DNA from: Bacillota bacterium
GTDB taxonomy: Bacteria > Bacillota > Bacilli > Alicyclobacillales > Alicyclobacillaceae
Reading direction: 5' to 3'
DNA: 18,564 nucleotides
Assembly (NCBI GenBank): GCA_021820805.1
Contig: JAKADF010000014.1
Span: 1-18,564 of the forward strand
The position numbers and the translations under genes are program-made. The notes under the pieces were generated by a model. The model worked only from the letters and a program-made list of their open reading frames with translations. It had not been told where the DNA came from and did not search any database. Positions 7,229 through 14,242 of this stretch are shown piece by piece (within the stretch, counting starts at the first letter, position 1; the number at the start of each line of letters is the position of its first letter).

Positions 7229-8026
7229 TTGTACATAGAGTCGCCGCAAAACCCGAGAATTAAGACCTGGAAACAGCTAAAAAATAAAAAAGGAAGAGAC
7301 AAATCTCATGCATTTCTCGCCGAAGGGATTCGCCTTGTTGAGGAAGCCATCAGAAGCGATTTCGAACTCGAAGCCCTTTTGTGGAATGTAAGCACGGATG
7401 AACTTCCTGATACGATTCTCGAACACGAGAATTGTAAAAATGTATTTTTTGAGTTGTCGCCAAGCGCATTTGCTGAAGTGTCAGATACGGTAACATCCCA
7501 AGGCGTGATTGCTGTTGTACGGATGAAGGACCATGAGCAAGCCGTTAAAACATCTGATTTGGTTGTCGTACTTGATGGTGTACAAGATCCTGGTAATGTA
7601 GGAACGCTCATTCGCTCGTGTGATGCGTTCGGTTTCGGCGGGGCTTGTTGTGGTACGCAAACAGCAGATCCGTTTTCTCCAAAGGTACTTCGCGCTACGA
7701 TGGGCGGGCTGTTTCATATTCGCGTTTCAAGTATGCCAAGTGCAGAATTTATTAAAGAGTGGCGCATTTTGCATCCAGATGGATTTGTAATTGTATCCGA
7801 CGCAAATGTAGATGATTCCTGCTTTACCATTGATTTGAAAGGCCCATGTATTATAGTTGTCGGAAGCGAAGCCTTTGGTGTATCGGAAGAAGTCCGTGAA
7901 CTATCAACTCATCGCGTAGCGATTCCGATGATAGGTCAAGCCGAAAGTTTGAATGCAGGCATTGCGGGCAGTGTTCTCATGTATGAATCTGTGCGCCAGC
8001 GAGTCCATCATAATAGCATCAAGTAA
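7229..8026 (+). CDS. TrmH/SpoU-family RNA 2'-O-methyltransferase
   Basis: A 265-aa protein with a short N-terminal substrate-binding domain (SPQNPRIKTWKQLKNKKGR, then HAFLAEGIRLVEEAI) and a C-terminal SPOUT domain. The three SPOUT motifs are clear: LDGVQDPGNVGTLIRSCDAF, IVVGSEAFGVSEEV and IPMIGQAESLNAGIAGSVLM. These form the knotted SAM site that methylates ribose 2'-OH in rRNA or tRNA. I prefer the TTG at 7229, eight bases after AAGGAAGG (7213-7220). The ATG at 7208 would include that site in the coding sequence and has no ribosome site of its own. The exact nucleotide target is not known; the B. subtilis YsgA type is the closest match I recall. Its stop lies two bases from the stop of the convergent DedA gene. 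Confidence 0.9.
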   Translation: MYIESPQNPRIKTWKQLKNKKGRDKSHAFLAEGIRLVEEAIRSDFELEALLWNVSTDELPDTILEHENCKNVFFELSPSAFAEVSDTVTSQGVIAVVRMKDHEQAVKTSDLVVVLDGVQDPGNVGTLIRSCDAFGFGGACCGTQTADPFSPKVLRATMGGLFHIRVSSMPSAEFIKEWRILHPDGFVIVSDANVDDSCFTIDLKGPCIIVVGSEAFGVSEEVRELSTHRVAIPMIGQAESLNAGIAGSVLMYESVRQRVHHNSIK

Positions 8027-8028
8027 TC

Positions 8029-8676
8029 TTAGCTGTCCAAATCCCTGCTTTTGTCCTTTTTACTCTTATCTTCTAAATTCATTTTTTTCGATAGCCATTT
8101 GTGCAGGTATGCGTATCCGACGATAAGTAAGGCAAGAATGAGAATAGCAGGAATTAAATTCCGTTTCCAATGGAGCAGAACTGCACCAAAGGCATGCTCT
8201 ATAATGCCTCCTGCTGTAATAAAGGTTGTTGTCCATAAGATAGAACTAAGAAAAATTGTGATGAAGTAAAGAGGAAATCGAATTTTGTTGATTCCGGCCA
8301 GGTACGGAATTAATATCCTGATGACTGCAATATAGCGTGAAATGATGAGCGTTGGTAATGTATACTTGGCAAAGAGTCTGTCTGCTTTATTTATTCGTTC
8401 GGGTGTTAACCGCACGAACTTCCCATACTTCAGCAAGAAAGGCCGTCCGAGCGTTCTGCCAATCACATAGGCAAATGATGCTCCAACAGTTGTACCGAGC
8501 GAAGTTGACATAACAAGTGGAAATAAATGCAGGTGGTAAATTTTGTTCTGCCAAAGGATACCGGTTGTTGTGAGAATTGTTTCGGCGGGAACACCGAGAA
8601 CGTATTCAAGAGCAAGCGCTATGAATAAGCCAGTATACCCGTAAGTTTGTAATAGATGTGCGATATAATGATGCAC
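8029..8676 (-). CDS. DedA family integral membrane protein
   Basis: A 215-aa membrane protein with the DedA layout: an N-terminal hydrophobic segment, the EYVLGVPAETILTTTG re-entrant region, TVGASFAYVIGRTLGR, and the conserved SRYIAVIRILIPYLAGI helix, ending in a charged tail (LEDKSKKDKSRDLDS). The GTG start at 8676 has AAGGAG nine bases upstream in minus-strand sense. DedA proteins act in membrane homeostasis; several members (UptA/PopT type) are undecaprenyl-phosphate flippases, and this one could be too, but the substrate cannot be assigned here. It is divergent from the MFS gene with only 42 bp between starts. Confidence 0.9.
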   Translation of the reverse strand: MHHYIAHLLQTYGYTGLFIALALEYVLGVPAETILTTTGILWQNKIYHLHLFPLVMSTSLGTTVGASFAYVIGRTLGRPFLLKYGKFVRLTPERINKADRLFAKYTLPTLIISRYIAVIRILIPYLAGINKIRFPLYFITIFLSSILWTTTFITAGGIIEHAFGAVLLHWKRNLIPAILILALLIVGYAYLHKWLSKKMNLEDKSKKDKSRDLDS

Positions 8677-8718
8677 TGAAAAATGCTCCTTTACGCTTGG
8701 AATTTAGGAGGCAATACA

Positions 8719-9942
8719 TTGAGCCAAACCGAAGAACAGCAAAATTTCCACGGTAAGAGTTCTCTTGCCCTCCTTGTACTCGGATTATGCGAATTTGTTC
8801 GAGGTGCCCTATTATTTTTTATATTACCAATTTATGTTCGTGGTGTGTTAGGTTTATCGACAGAAGTTGTTGGATATGCCATTGGAGGTCATTATACATT
8901 AGATACTGGTCTGCGCAGCATCGCAGGATGGTGTGTAGATAGGTTTGGGGAGCGAAAAGTTGTTGCAGTTAGCCTAGGTATTGCTTGGATTGGACTGTGG
9001 CTGATAGTTCGTGCTCATCATGGACCACTGCTTGTTACCGGCTGTGGGCTTCTCGGAATTGGCATGGCAGCCATTTGGCCAGCAACGATATCCAGGGTGA
9101 CAGGCGGTTTAAAAAACGGAGCGTATGGAGCTGCAATGGGAAGTATCATGATGGCGTGGCTTGTGGGTGCAGGCGGCGGAGCGATTACAATGAGTTGGTT
9201 TCTTGGCGACCATGTTCGGAGCGGGTTTGCTGTACTCCTTTCTGTCTGGCTCTTTTCGTACATTTTGTCTGTTGTTATCATGCAGGGTTACCGTCCAGAA
9301 CAACATCACCGCAAACGGACAAGCTTGCAGGCAGTTTTTCATGAAGTACAAAGCGTCAGAATCTTATTTCCGGGTATGTTTGTCCAAATGTTCGCAGTAG
9401 GGTTGTTATTGCCTGTTATGGTACTGTACGCGAGGTATGAACTTGGATTTGACGGGCGAATGTATAGTTATCTATTAATCGCAGGCGGTGCAGCCACCGT
9501 TCTTTTACAGGTTCCAATGGGAAAGTTAGTTGACCGTTATGGGTACAAGCCTTTCCTCGTTGGCGGATTTGTCTTGTCCGGTGTTATGCTTCCTGTTGTC
9601 GTGCAATTGCATGTAATATGGGAAGTGTTTTTGGGCGTTGCTGGATTTGGATCCGCTTACGCACTTGTCTTACCCAGTTGGAATTCAGTTTTAGCAAGAA
9701 GCGTAACTGAAAAACGCAGAGCAGTCATGTTTGGGGTGTTTATGACTGTAGAAGGGCTTGGTATGGCAGTTGGGCCTCTTGTAGGAACTGAACTGTGGAA
9801 TATAGTCGGCCCAGTTGCTCCATTTTATGTAGCTGCATGTATACTTCTTTTCATGAGCGTATTTTATAGTATTGTAAATCTTGACAAACTGTTTGTTCAT
9901 CAAGACGGCCTTAAGGCACTTGAGCATCATAAGCTTGCGTGA
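8719..9942 (+). CDS. MFS transporter
   Basis: A 407-aa protein with about twelve hydrophobic segments in two halves, and the MFS motif A GWCVDRFGERKV in the loop after TM2; a related GKLVDRYGYKP occurs at the same place in the second half. The central loop (QGYRPEQHHRKRTSLQ) separates the halves. I chose the TTG at 8719, seven bases after AGGAGG at 8706-8711; the open frame begins at 8683 but covers that site. The substrate is not predictable. A drug or small-molecule exporter is typical for this group. It is followed 20 bp later by the DUF212 gene, probably in one transcript. Confidence 0.9.
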   Translation: MSQTEEQQNFHGKSSLALLVLGLCEFVRGALLFFILPIYVRGVLGLSTEVVGYAIGGHYTLDTGLRSIAGWCVDRFGERKVVAVSLGIAWIGLWLIVRAHHGPLLVTGCGLLGIGMAAIWPATISRVTGGLKNGAYGAAMGSIMMAWLVGAGGGAITMSWFLGDHVRSGFAVLLSVWLFSYILSVVIMQGYRPEQHHRKRTSLQAVFHEVQSVRILFPGMFVQMFAVGLLLPVMVLYARYELGFDGRMYSYLLIAGGAATVLLQVPMGKLVDRYGYKPFLVGGFVLSGVMLPVVVQLHVIWEVFLGVAGFGSAYALVLPSWNSVLARSVTEKRRAVMFGVFMTVEGLGMAVGPLVGTELWNIVGPVAPFYVAACILLFMSVFYSIVNLDKLFVHQDGLKALEHHKLA

Positions 9943-9962
9943 TATGCAAAGGGGAGTATACG

Positions 9963-10484
9963 TTGTTTCATAATTCGGCATACATATGGGTTGCACCTTT
10001 AGTTGCGATGATTTCTGCACAGATTTTGAAACCTATTATTATTATGGTGCAGCTTCGTAGATTTGACTGGCAACGTATGCGTCAGTCAGGCGGTATGCCA
10101 AGCTCGCATACGGCCCTTGTTGTTGCGCTTGTTACAGAACTCTGTTTACGTGAAGGAGCACGTGATCCGATTCTCGGAATAGGTGTATTTGTAGCCCTTG
10201 TTGTCATGTACGATGCGGCTGGAGTGAGGTGGCAAACTGGTAGACATGCTGCTGTGCTCAATCGGATGCTGCACGATTTACAAGGCAGACATGCACAAAG
10301 CGTTGAGTTAAATGAAGCCTCCGCATCAAATCGGCCCGTACCGCGAATTCGCCACATTAAGGTTGCCAAAGCTCCGTGGTGGTTGGTTGATTGGCCGATT
10401 TTGAACGAACACGTAGGTCATAAGCCAATAGAAGTTTTAGGAGGTTGCATTGTCGGCATTGTTATTGCATTAATCTTGCATTGA
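9963..10484 (+). CDS. DUF212 divergent PAP2-like membrane protein
   Basis: A 173-aa protein with the DUF212 motifs MRQSGGMPSSHTALVVALVT (phosphatase-like PSSH), VVMYDAAGVRWQTGRHAAVLN, and the C-terminal GHKPIEVLGGCIVGIVIAL, with about four hydrophobic segments. This is the YuiD type, related to acid-phosphatase/vanadium-haloperoxidase folds and assumed to act on a membrane phospholipid or isoprenyl phosphate. The TTG at 9963 is six bases after AAGGGGAG (9949-9956); the ATG at 9939 overlaps the MFS stop and lies before the ribosome site. The family is well defined but its reaction is not established. Confidence 0.88.
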   Translation: MFHNSAYIWVAPLVAMISAQILKPIIIMVQLRRFDWQRMRQSGGMPSSHTALVVALVTELCLREGARDPILGIGVFVALVVMYDAAGVRWQTGRHAAVLNRMLHDLQGRHAQSVELNEASASNRPVPRIRHIKVAKAPWWLVDWPILNEHVGHKPIEVLGGCIVGIVIALILH

Positions 10485-10640
10485 TCTGAAACGATCCCCT
10501 TAAAGTCCCCGCTCCATCCTTTTGATTTAAGACTGGTAAACGAATAACTTTTTATCTTTAAAGCCTTCTGAATTCTGTCCCAGGTACATATTCATCCATA
10601 CGTGACGATGACCGTTCGGAGTTTCTAGGAGGCGGTTTGT

Positions 10641-10853
10641 ATGGATAAACAATGGCGTGTCGATGACCCATACGTAAGCCCTTTTGACCCATGCCCACCA
10701 ACAAAGCACTATTTTATTGTTCCGCCAAATCAATACGTCGTTTTCCAACCGAAAGGATTAAAACAATTTTCGCCGCGTGAAGCGCTGCGTCTAGGAACGC
10801 TTTGGCCAAACCTTTACAGTCCTTACGATCCGCTGCATAAGAGGGGGGACTAA
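10641..10853 (+). CDS. cotJA: Spore coat protein CotJA
   Basis: A 70-aa Pro- and Tyr-rich protein (PYVSPFDPCPPTKHYFIVPPNQYVVF, then REALRLGTLWPNLYSPYDPL) matching the CotJA pattern, in which a Pro-rich N-terminus is followed by ALRLGTLWPxLYxPY. The B. subtilis protein is about 80 aa. AGGAGGCGG at 10628-10636 precedes the ATG. It is first in a cotJA-cotJB-cotJC operon made in the mother cell during sporulation and needed for coat assembly. The 156-bp gap before it should hold a sporulation promoter, but I could not pick out a convincing sigma-E or sigma-K element. Confidence 0.93.
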   Translation: MDKQWRVDDPYVSPFDPCPPTKHYFIVPPNQYVVFQPKGLKQFSPREALRLGTLWPNLYSPYDPLHKRGD

Positions 10854-10855
10854 CA

Positions 10856-11119
10856 ATGCCGCGTGTAGTTCCAAAGGCGTATTACCAATACATGCATGAA
10901 TTACAGGCCGTCGACTTTGTGCTCGTTGAATTAACTTTGTATCTAGATACACATCCGGATGACACCCAGGCATTTGCTCAATTTACGCAATTTCAGAAAA
11001 GAAAGCAGAGTTTAATGCAGCAGTTTGAATCGACATTTGGGCCGCTGCGCGAATATGGGAACAGTTTGTCTCTAGATAGATGGACATGGTCAGAGGGCCC
11101 ATGGCCGTGGCAAGTGTGA
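10856..11119 (+). CDS. cotJB: Spore coat protein CotJB
   Basis: An 87-aa protein with the CotJB pattern: YYQYMHELQAVDFVLVELTLYLDTHPDDTQA, then QFQKRKQSLMQQFESTFGPL and an aromatic tail ending RWTWSEGPWPWQV. The W-x-W-P-W ending is a family hallmark. It starts two bases after cotJA with its own GGGGGGA site, so it is translationally linked. It is a structural spore coat component whose molecular role is unknown. Confidence 0.93.
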   Translation: MPRVVPKAYYQYMHELQAVDFVLVELTLYLDTHPDDTQAFAQFTQFQKRKQSLMQQFESTFGPLREYGNSLSLDRWTWSEGPWPWQV

Positions 11120-11144
11120 TAAGTATACAAGGTGGTGGTGATTC

Positions 11145-11714
11145 GTGTGGATTTATGAAAAAAAGCTGCAGTACCCTGTCAAGGTGGGGAAGTGTGATCC
11201 ACGATTAGCAAAATGTTTAATTGAACAGTACGGGGGAGCCGATGGAGAACTGGCAGCTGCTCTTCGTTATTTAAACCAACGATATACGATTCCTGACAAA
11301 GTCATTGGTCTCTTGACGGATATAGGAACTGAAGAATTTGCTCACTTAGAAATGATTGCAACGATGGTCTATAAGCTTATGAAAGATGCGACACCAGAGC
11401 AGATAAAGGCAGCAGGACTTGAAGGGCATTATGCAGATCATAGCTTAGCGCTTTTTTATCACAACGCAGCAGGAAATCCATTTACAGTAACCTATATTCA
11501 AGCAAAAGGTGATCCGATTGCGGACTTGTACGAGGATATTGCAGCCGAGGAGAAAGCCCGGGCTACTTATCAATGGTTGATTGACTTGACGGATGATGTA
11601 GATATCCAAGACAGCCTTAAATTTTTACGAGAAAGGGAGGTGATTCATGCCATAAGGTTCCGGGAAGCAGTTGAAATATTGAAAAATTACAATGAGGAAA
11701 AAAAACTATATTGA
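11145..11714 (+). CDS. cotJC: Spore coat protein CotJC, manganese-catalase family
   Basis: A 189-aa ferritin-like four-helix protein with the non-heme Mn-catalase ligand pattern: E in GGADGELAAALRYL, E-x2-H in GTEEFAHLEMIATMVYKLM, E in YEDIAAEEKARATYQWL, and E-x2-H in REREVIHAIRFREA. CotJC proteins are coat-located and homologous to Mn-catalases, so hydrogen peroxide breakdown at the spore surface is plausible though often unproven. The GTG at 11145 gives the standard MWIYEKKLQYPV N-terminus and follows GGTGGTGGTG. It is last in the operon; a 15-bp terminator follows. Confidence 0.95.
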   Translation: MWIYEKKLQYPVKVGKCDPRLAKCLIEQYGGADGELAAALRYLNQRYTIPDKVIGLLTDIGTEEFAHLEMIATMVYKLMKDATPEQIKAAGLEGHYADHSLALFYHNAAGNPFTVTYIQAKGDPIADLYEDIAAEEKARATYQWLIDLTDDVDIQDSLKFLREREVIHAIRFREAVEILKNYNEEKKLY

Positions 11715-11735
11715 TTTGAATAAAATGTGGCCGAT

Positions 11736-11784
11736 AAAAGGTTTGTGATAACGGGAGAAATAACCGATATCACAAACCTTTTTC
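11736..11784 (+). terminator. Terminator after cotJABC
   Basis: A perfect 15-bp inverted repeat, 11736-11750 against 11768-11782, with a 17-nt loop and a T-rich 3' end. It insulates the coat operon from the phenylacetate island. Confidence 0.9.
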
Positions 11785-11819
11785 TATATTAGAGAACTAC
11801 ATCTGGCATAATCAATAAA

Positions 11820-11878
11820 TTGATTATTCGGAAACAATCGTATATAATATTAGATATAATAAAAGCAAACGCTTGTTT
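11820..11878 (+). promoter_or_regulatory. Promoter plus PaaR-type operator 1 (orf95-paaI)
   Basis: TTGATT (11820-11825), 17 bp, TATAAT (11843-11848), then a 16-bp palindrome AAGCAAACGCTTGTTT at 11863-11878 overlapping the expected transcription start. The palindrome centre is the CG at 11870-11871. Bases 11841-11880 are identical to 13524-13563 at the tetR promoter. A repressor bound here would block open-complex formation. The 14-mer CAAACGCTTGTTTG also resembles the consensus I recall for the Thermus PaaR operator; that comparison is from memory. Confidence 0.85.
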
Positions 11879-11880
11879 GG
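11841..11880 (+). repeat. 40-bp exact direct repeat, copy 1 of 2 (copy 2 at 13524-13563)
   Basis: The 40 bases are identical to 13524-13563, in the same orientation. Extending left to the -35 (11820 versus 13503) keeps the alignment gap-free with only a few mismatches. The repeat is the promoter-operator module rather than a mobile element end. Confidence 0.95.
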
Positions 11881-11928
11881 ACACCGTTATAATTATGGCG
11901 AAAAGTTGAAGGGAAGGGAGGACGCAAG

Positions 11929-12216
11929 GTGAACGAGGAATTTGAAAGATGGCTTTCGAGTTTACCGGATGTTGAGATTGCCAATTTTGAAGAAACGGCA
12001 CTTAAGGAAGGATTAGCTTGGGTGGAAGAAACATGTGATGTTCTTGCTGAAACCTGTTTTGAGGATTTCTGCACCGGTGGAAATAATCCAAAAGAGTGGG
12101 CCGAAGATGCGGTTGAAATGATAAGCACAACATGCAAGCGACTCGATGAGGCAATAGAAGTAGTTCAGTGTGTTGTAACAAGAACATTAGAATGCTTAGG
12201 TGTGACAGTATTGTAA
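11929..12216 (+). CDS. Cys-rich acidic protein of unknown function in the phenylacetate regulon (95 aa)
   Basis: I do not recognise this protein. It is 95 aa, strongly acidic, probably all-helical and without a signal peptide or membrane segment. It has six cysteines (C36, C43, C48, C69, C81, C89) and three tryptophans (W8, W31, W57). The GTG at 11929 is about nine bases after GGGAGG (11917-11921 region). It is the first gene after operator 1 and is followed 46 bp later by paaI, so it should be induced together with phenylacetate breakdown. The Cys spacing does not match a classic ferredoxin, thioredoxin or zinc-ribbon motif that I know. Possible roles are a metal or thiol chaperone for the di-iron epoxidase or a small accessory factor; these are guesses from context only. 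Confidence 0.8.
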   Translation: MNEEFERWLSSLPDVEIANFEETALKEGLAWVEETCDVLAETCFEDFCTGGNNPKEWAEDAVEMISTTCKRLDEAIEVVQCVVTRTLECLGVTVL

Positions 12217-12262
12217 GATAAGTAGTTTAGAGGTTTTTATATTATACAAAAGAGGGCGCAAA

Positions 12263-12703
12263 ATGGAGATTAAAACAGACGTATCTGAGTTACAAACATA
12301 CGAAATATCGAAAACATTACTCGAAAAATTCGAAAGCGATTCATTTGCGAACTACTTAAATTTTGAACTGCTTGAAGCTCGTCCAGGGTATGCTCGTGTG
12401 ACCACGTTAGTTACTGAGCAGGGCTTAAATTTTGCTGGCTCAGTGCATGGCGGATTATTATTTAGTCTAGCAGACTATGCCTTTGCTGCAGCGAGCAATG
12501 GGCATGGACGGCTGGCTGTGGCTACAAGTATGTCTATTCAATTTTATGCGGCAGCCAAACTTGGAGACAGGCTCTTCGCATTAGCACAAGAGCAACAATT
12601 AACACACCGTGCTGGGTTTTACGAGATGACGGTTACAAATGAGTCTGGTCAAAAAATAGCTCAGTGTTTAGGAATGGTTCATCGTTCTACAAAAACTTGG
12701 TAA
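12263..12703 (+). CDS. paaI: PaaI-type hot-dog thioesterase
   Basis: A 146-aa single hot-dog protein with the PaaI signature: N56 and then HGG at residues 62-64 in GLNFAGSVHGGLLFSLADYA, and the catalytic Asp equivalent at D71. ATSMSIQFYAAAKLGDRLFA and MVHRST follow. PaaI hydrolyses phenylacetyl-CoA and ring-hydroxylated phenylacetyl-CoA thioesters, rescuing CoA from dead-end intermediates. An AAGAGGG site precedes the ATG. Membership of the same operator-controlled unit as orf95, with the paaABCD operon close by, supports PaaI over a general YdiI/MenI thioesterase. Confidence 0.9.
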   Translation: MEIKTDVSELQTYEISKTLLEKFESDSFANYLNFELLEARPGYARVTTLVTEQGLNFAGSVHGGLLFSLADYAFAAASNGHGRLAVATSMSIQFYAAAKLGDRLFALAQEQQLTHRAGFYEMTVTNESGQKIAQCLGMVHRSTKTW

Positions 12704-12719
12704 ACCGTAGTTCAACTAA

Positions 12720-12751
12720 AGCCGCACATAATGGAATGCATCTCTGCGGCT
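12720..12751. terminator. Stem-loop between convergent paaI and gntR
   Basis: AGCCGCA (12720-12726) pairs with TGCGGCT (12745-12751), with an 18-nt loop. No good T tract follows on either strand, so termination is plausible but weak. Confidence 0.45.
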
Positions 12752-12755
12752 CAAA

Positions 12756-13418
12756 TCAATGTTTTTGTTTCCATGTTTGAAAAGTCTTTGCTGTATTCAA
12801 TTTATGTTCTCTTGCAAAGTGTTCAATAGATTGTTCATCAGCACCAGACTCCATTAACTGAATCAATTTTTCATGTTCCATCAAAGAGTCTGTAGTCCGG
12901 TGAGGTATTAATGAAAAAATTGTCGACCTGACTGCATCTATTTTCGCTTCATTCTTATGGATCTCGCTAATTAAGTATGTTTGATCACAGGATTCATAAA
13001 TTTTCTTGTGAAATTTACGATTGAGCAGGCTATATTCCTCGAGATCAAAGTTAGCGCGGCTTTCCCTCATCTTTTCGTTAATGGTTCGAAGTTCGTCAAA
13101 GTCTTCATGTGTTAAATGCGGATAGGCAAGGGCTGTTGCATAGCCTTCTAACAATGCAAGTACGGTCAGCGTTTCCAAGTATACTTTATTATCAATTTTG
13201 GTTACACGAGCGCCAATGTTAGGTTCATATTCCAATAAACCTTCGGCTTCTAGTCGGCGAATAGCTTCACGTATTGGAATTGAACTAAAGCCAAGCTCTT
13301 TTGCAAGCCCGTCAAGCACAAGACGATAACCAGCACTGTATGTTCCGTCTAAAATGCGTGAACGAATGAGATCATATGCTTTTTCCTGTTTATTTGAAAG
13401 GTTTGATGTTTTATTCAT
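12756..13418 (-). CDS. GntR-family regulator with FCD domain
   Basis: A 220-aa protein with an N-terminal winged helix (KQEKAYDLIRSRILDG, then LAKELGFSSIPIREAIRRLE and GLLEYEPNIGARV; residues 10-70) and an all-helical C-terminal FCD ligand domain (about 80-215) that includes the LNRKFHKKIYES helix. FCD regulators bind small carboxylates, often through a metal site. The ATG at 13418 has no ribosome site. A sigma-A-like promoter sits so close that the transcript may be leaderless; no later start would keep the winged helix. It lies on the opposite strand between two units of the phenylacetate island and lacks their operator. It may control paa genes or something unrelated; the sequence does not say which. 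Confidence 0.88.
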   Translation of the reverse strand: MNKTSNLSNKQEKAYDLIRSRILDGTYSAGYRLVLDGLAKELGFSSIPIREAIRRLEAEGLLEYEPNIGARVTKIDNKVYLETLTVLALLEGYATALAYPHLTHEDFDELRTINEKMRESRANFDLEEYSLLNRKFHKKIYESCDQTYLISEIHKNEAKIDAVRSTIFSLIPHRTTDSLMEHEKLIQLMESGADEQSIEHFAREHKLNTAKTFQTWKQKH

Positions 13419-13427
13419 AAGCCAAAC

Positions 13428-13454
13428 TGTATAGAATCAGCGTTCCATTGTCAA
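13428..13454 (-). promoter_or_regulatory. Putative promoter of the gntR gene
   Basis: In minus-strand sense, TTGACA (13449-13454) and TATACA (13428-13433) are 15 bp apart, shorter than ideal. The start codon lies 9 bp after the -10. Confidence 0.4.
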
Positions 13455-13502
13455 TTACTCAAATCAAAGTCCAGGCTATGATATTTCACTTAAATAAGTT
13501 AA

Positions 13503-13561
13503 TTGATTATTTCGATACAATCATATATAATATTAGATATAATAAAAGCAAACGCTTGTTT
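13503..13561 (+). promoter_or_regulatory. Promoter plus PaaR-type operator 2 (tetR-paaABCD)
   Basis: TTGATT (13503-13508), 17 bp, TATAAT (13526-13531), then the palindrome AAGCAAACGCTTGTTT at 13546-13561. Layout and spacing match operator 1 exactly. Placed before the regulator gene itself, it implies autoregulation of the TetR protein and co-regulation of paaABCD. Confidence 0.87.
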
Positions 13562-13635
13562 GGTGAACGATGAAATAATAAGTACTTGTTGTTTACTTGT
13601 CTAGTTTCCATCTGGGAGAGAGAGGGGCGGAGGTG

Positions 13636-14220
13636 GTGAAAAATACAGACAGTAAGCAGCTTGTTTTAGAAGCAGCCCAAAAATTATTCAGTAAAAAAGG
13701 GTACTATGGCACCACAGTTCGCGATATTGCGAAAGAGCGCGGAATTTTATCTGGGAGTATTTATTCACTGATTCAATCAAAAGAAGACTTGCTTTTCACC
13801 ATTGCAGATACAGATACGGACGGGTTTATTGAAACACTTGAAACGATTGTGAAAAAACCATGTTCTGCCAGAACGAAGATTTGTCTCGGTTTAATTGCAC
13901 ATTTGAAACTTGTAACTGAACATCTTGATGCTTCAAGTGTTTTCTTTCATGAATGGAATGCATTGTCGGATACAAGAAGGAAGGTGATTTTGCAAAAACG
14001 AGATCGTTATGAATCGCTTTGGACAGAGATCTTAACAGATGGAGTGGAAAGCGGAGAATTAGAAATAAGTAACGTTAAATTTGCCCGTATGTTGATTTTA
14101 ACGGTTGCTAACTCGGTGTACCAATGGTACGACCCTGAGGGTCCGGATGGCGCAGAAGAGATAGCACTTCATTTCACAGAGTTGATATTAAACGGTATGG
14201 TAAAGAGTCGCAATATTTAA
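13636..14220 (+). CDS. paaR: TetR-family regulator, probable PaaR repressor of phenylacetate genes
   Basis: A TetR protein of 194 aa (from GTG 13636). The N-terminal helix-turn-helix runs from LVLEAAQKLFSKKGYYGTTV to IAKERGILSGSIYSLIQSKE (residues 9-50), the typical TetR pattern ending SGSIYxxxxSKEDLL. The C-terminal ligand domain is helical (ILTVANSVYQWYDPEGPDGAEEIA). Starts at 13633 or TTG 13597 are also open; I chose 13636 because it aligns with the ATG of the tetR relic at 17960. It lies directly after operator 2 and 22 bp before paaA. In Thermus, a TetR PaaR represses paa genes and is released by phenylacetyl-CoA; the same role is inferred here. FadR-type fatty-acid regulators are close relatives, so context carries the specific name. 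Confidence 0.85.
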   Translation: MKNTDSKQLVLEAAQKLFSKKGYYGTTVRDIAKERGILSGSIYSLIQSKEDLLFTIADTDTDGFIETLETIVKKPCSARTKICLGLIAHLKLVTEHLDASSVFFHEWNALSDTRRKVILQKRDRYESLWTEILTDGVESGELEISNVKFARMLILTVANSVYQWYDPEGPDGAEEIALHFTELILNGMVKSRNI

Positions 14221-14242
14221 CCACGGGAGAGGAAGATGGAGA

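Noticed and set aside
11820..13563. Repeated modules as transposon ends or a composite mobile element
   Set aside because: The repeats are direct, contain a full promoter and operator, and enclose no transposase.
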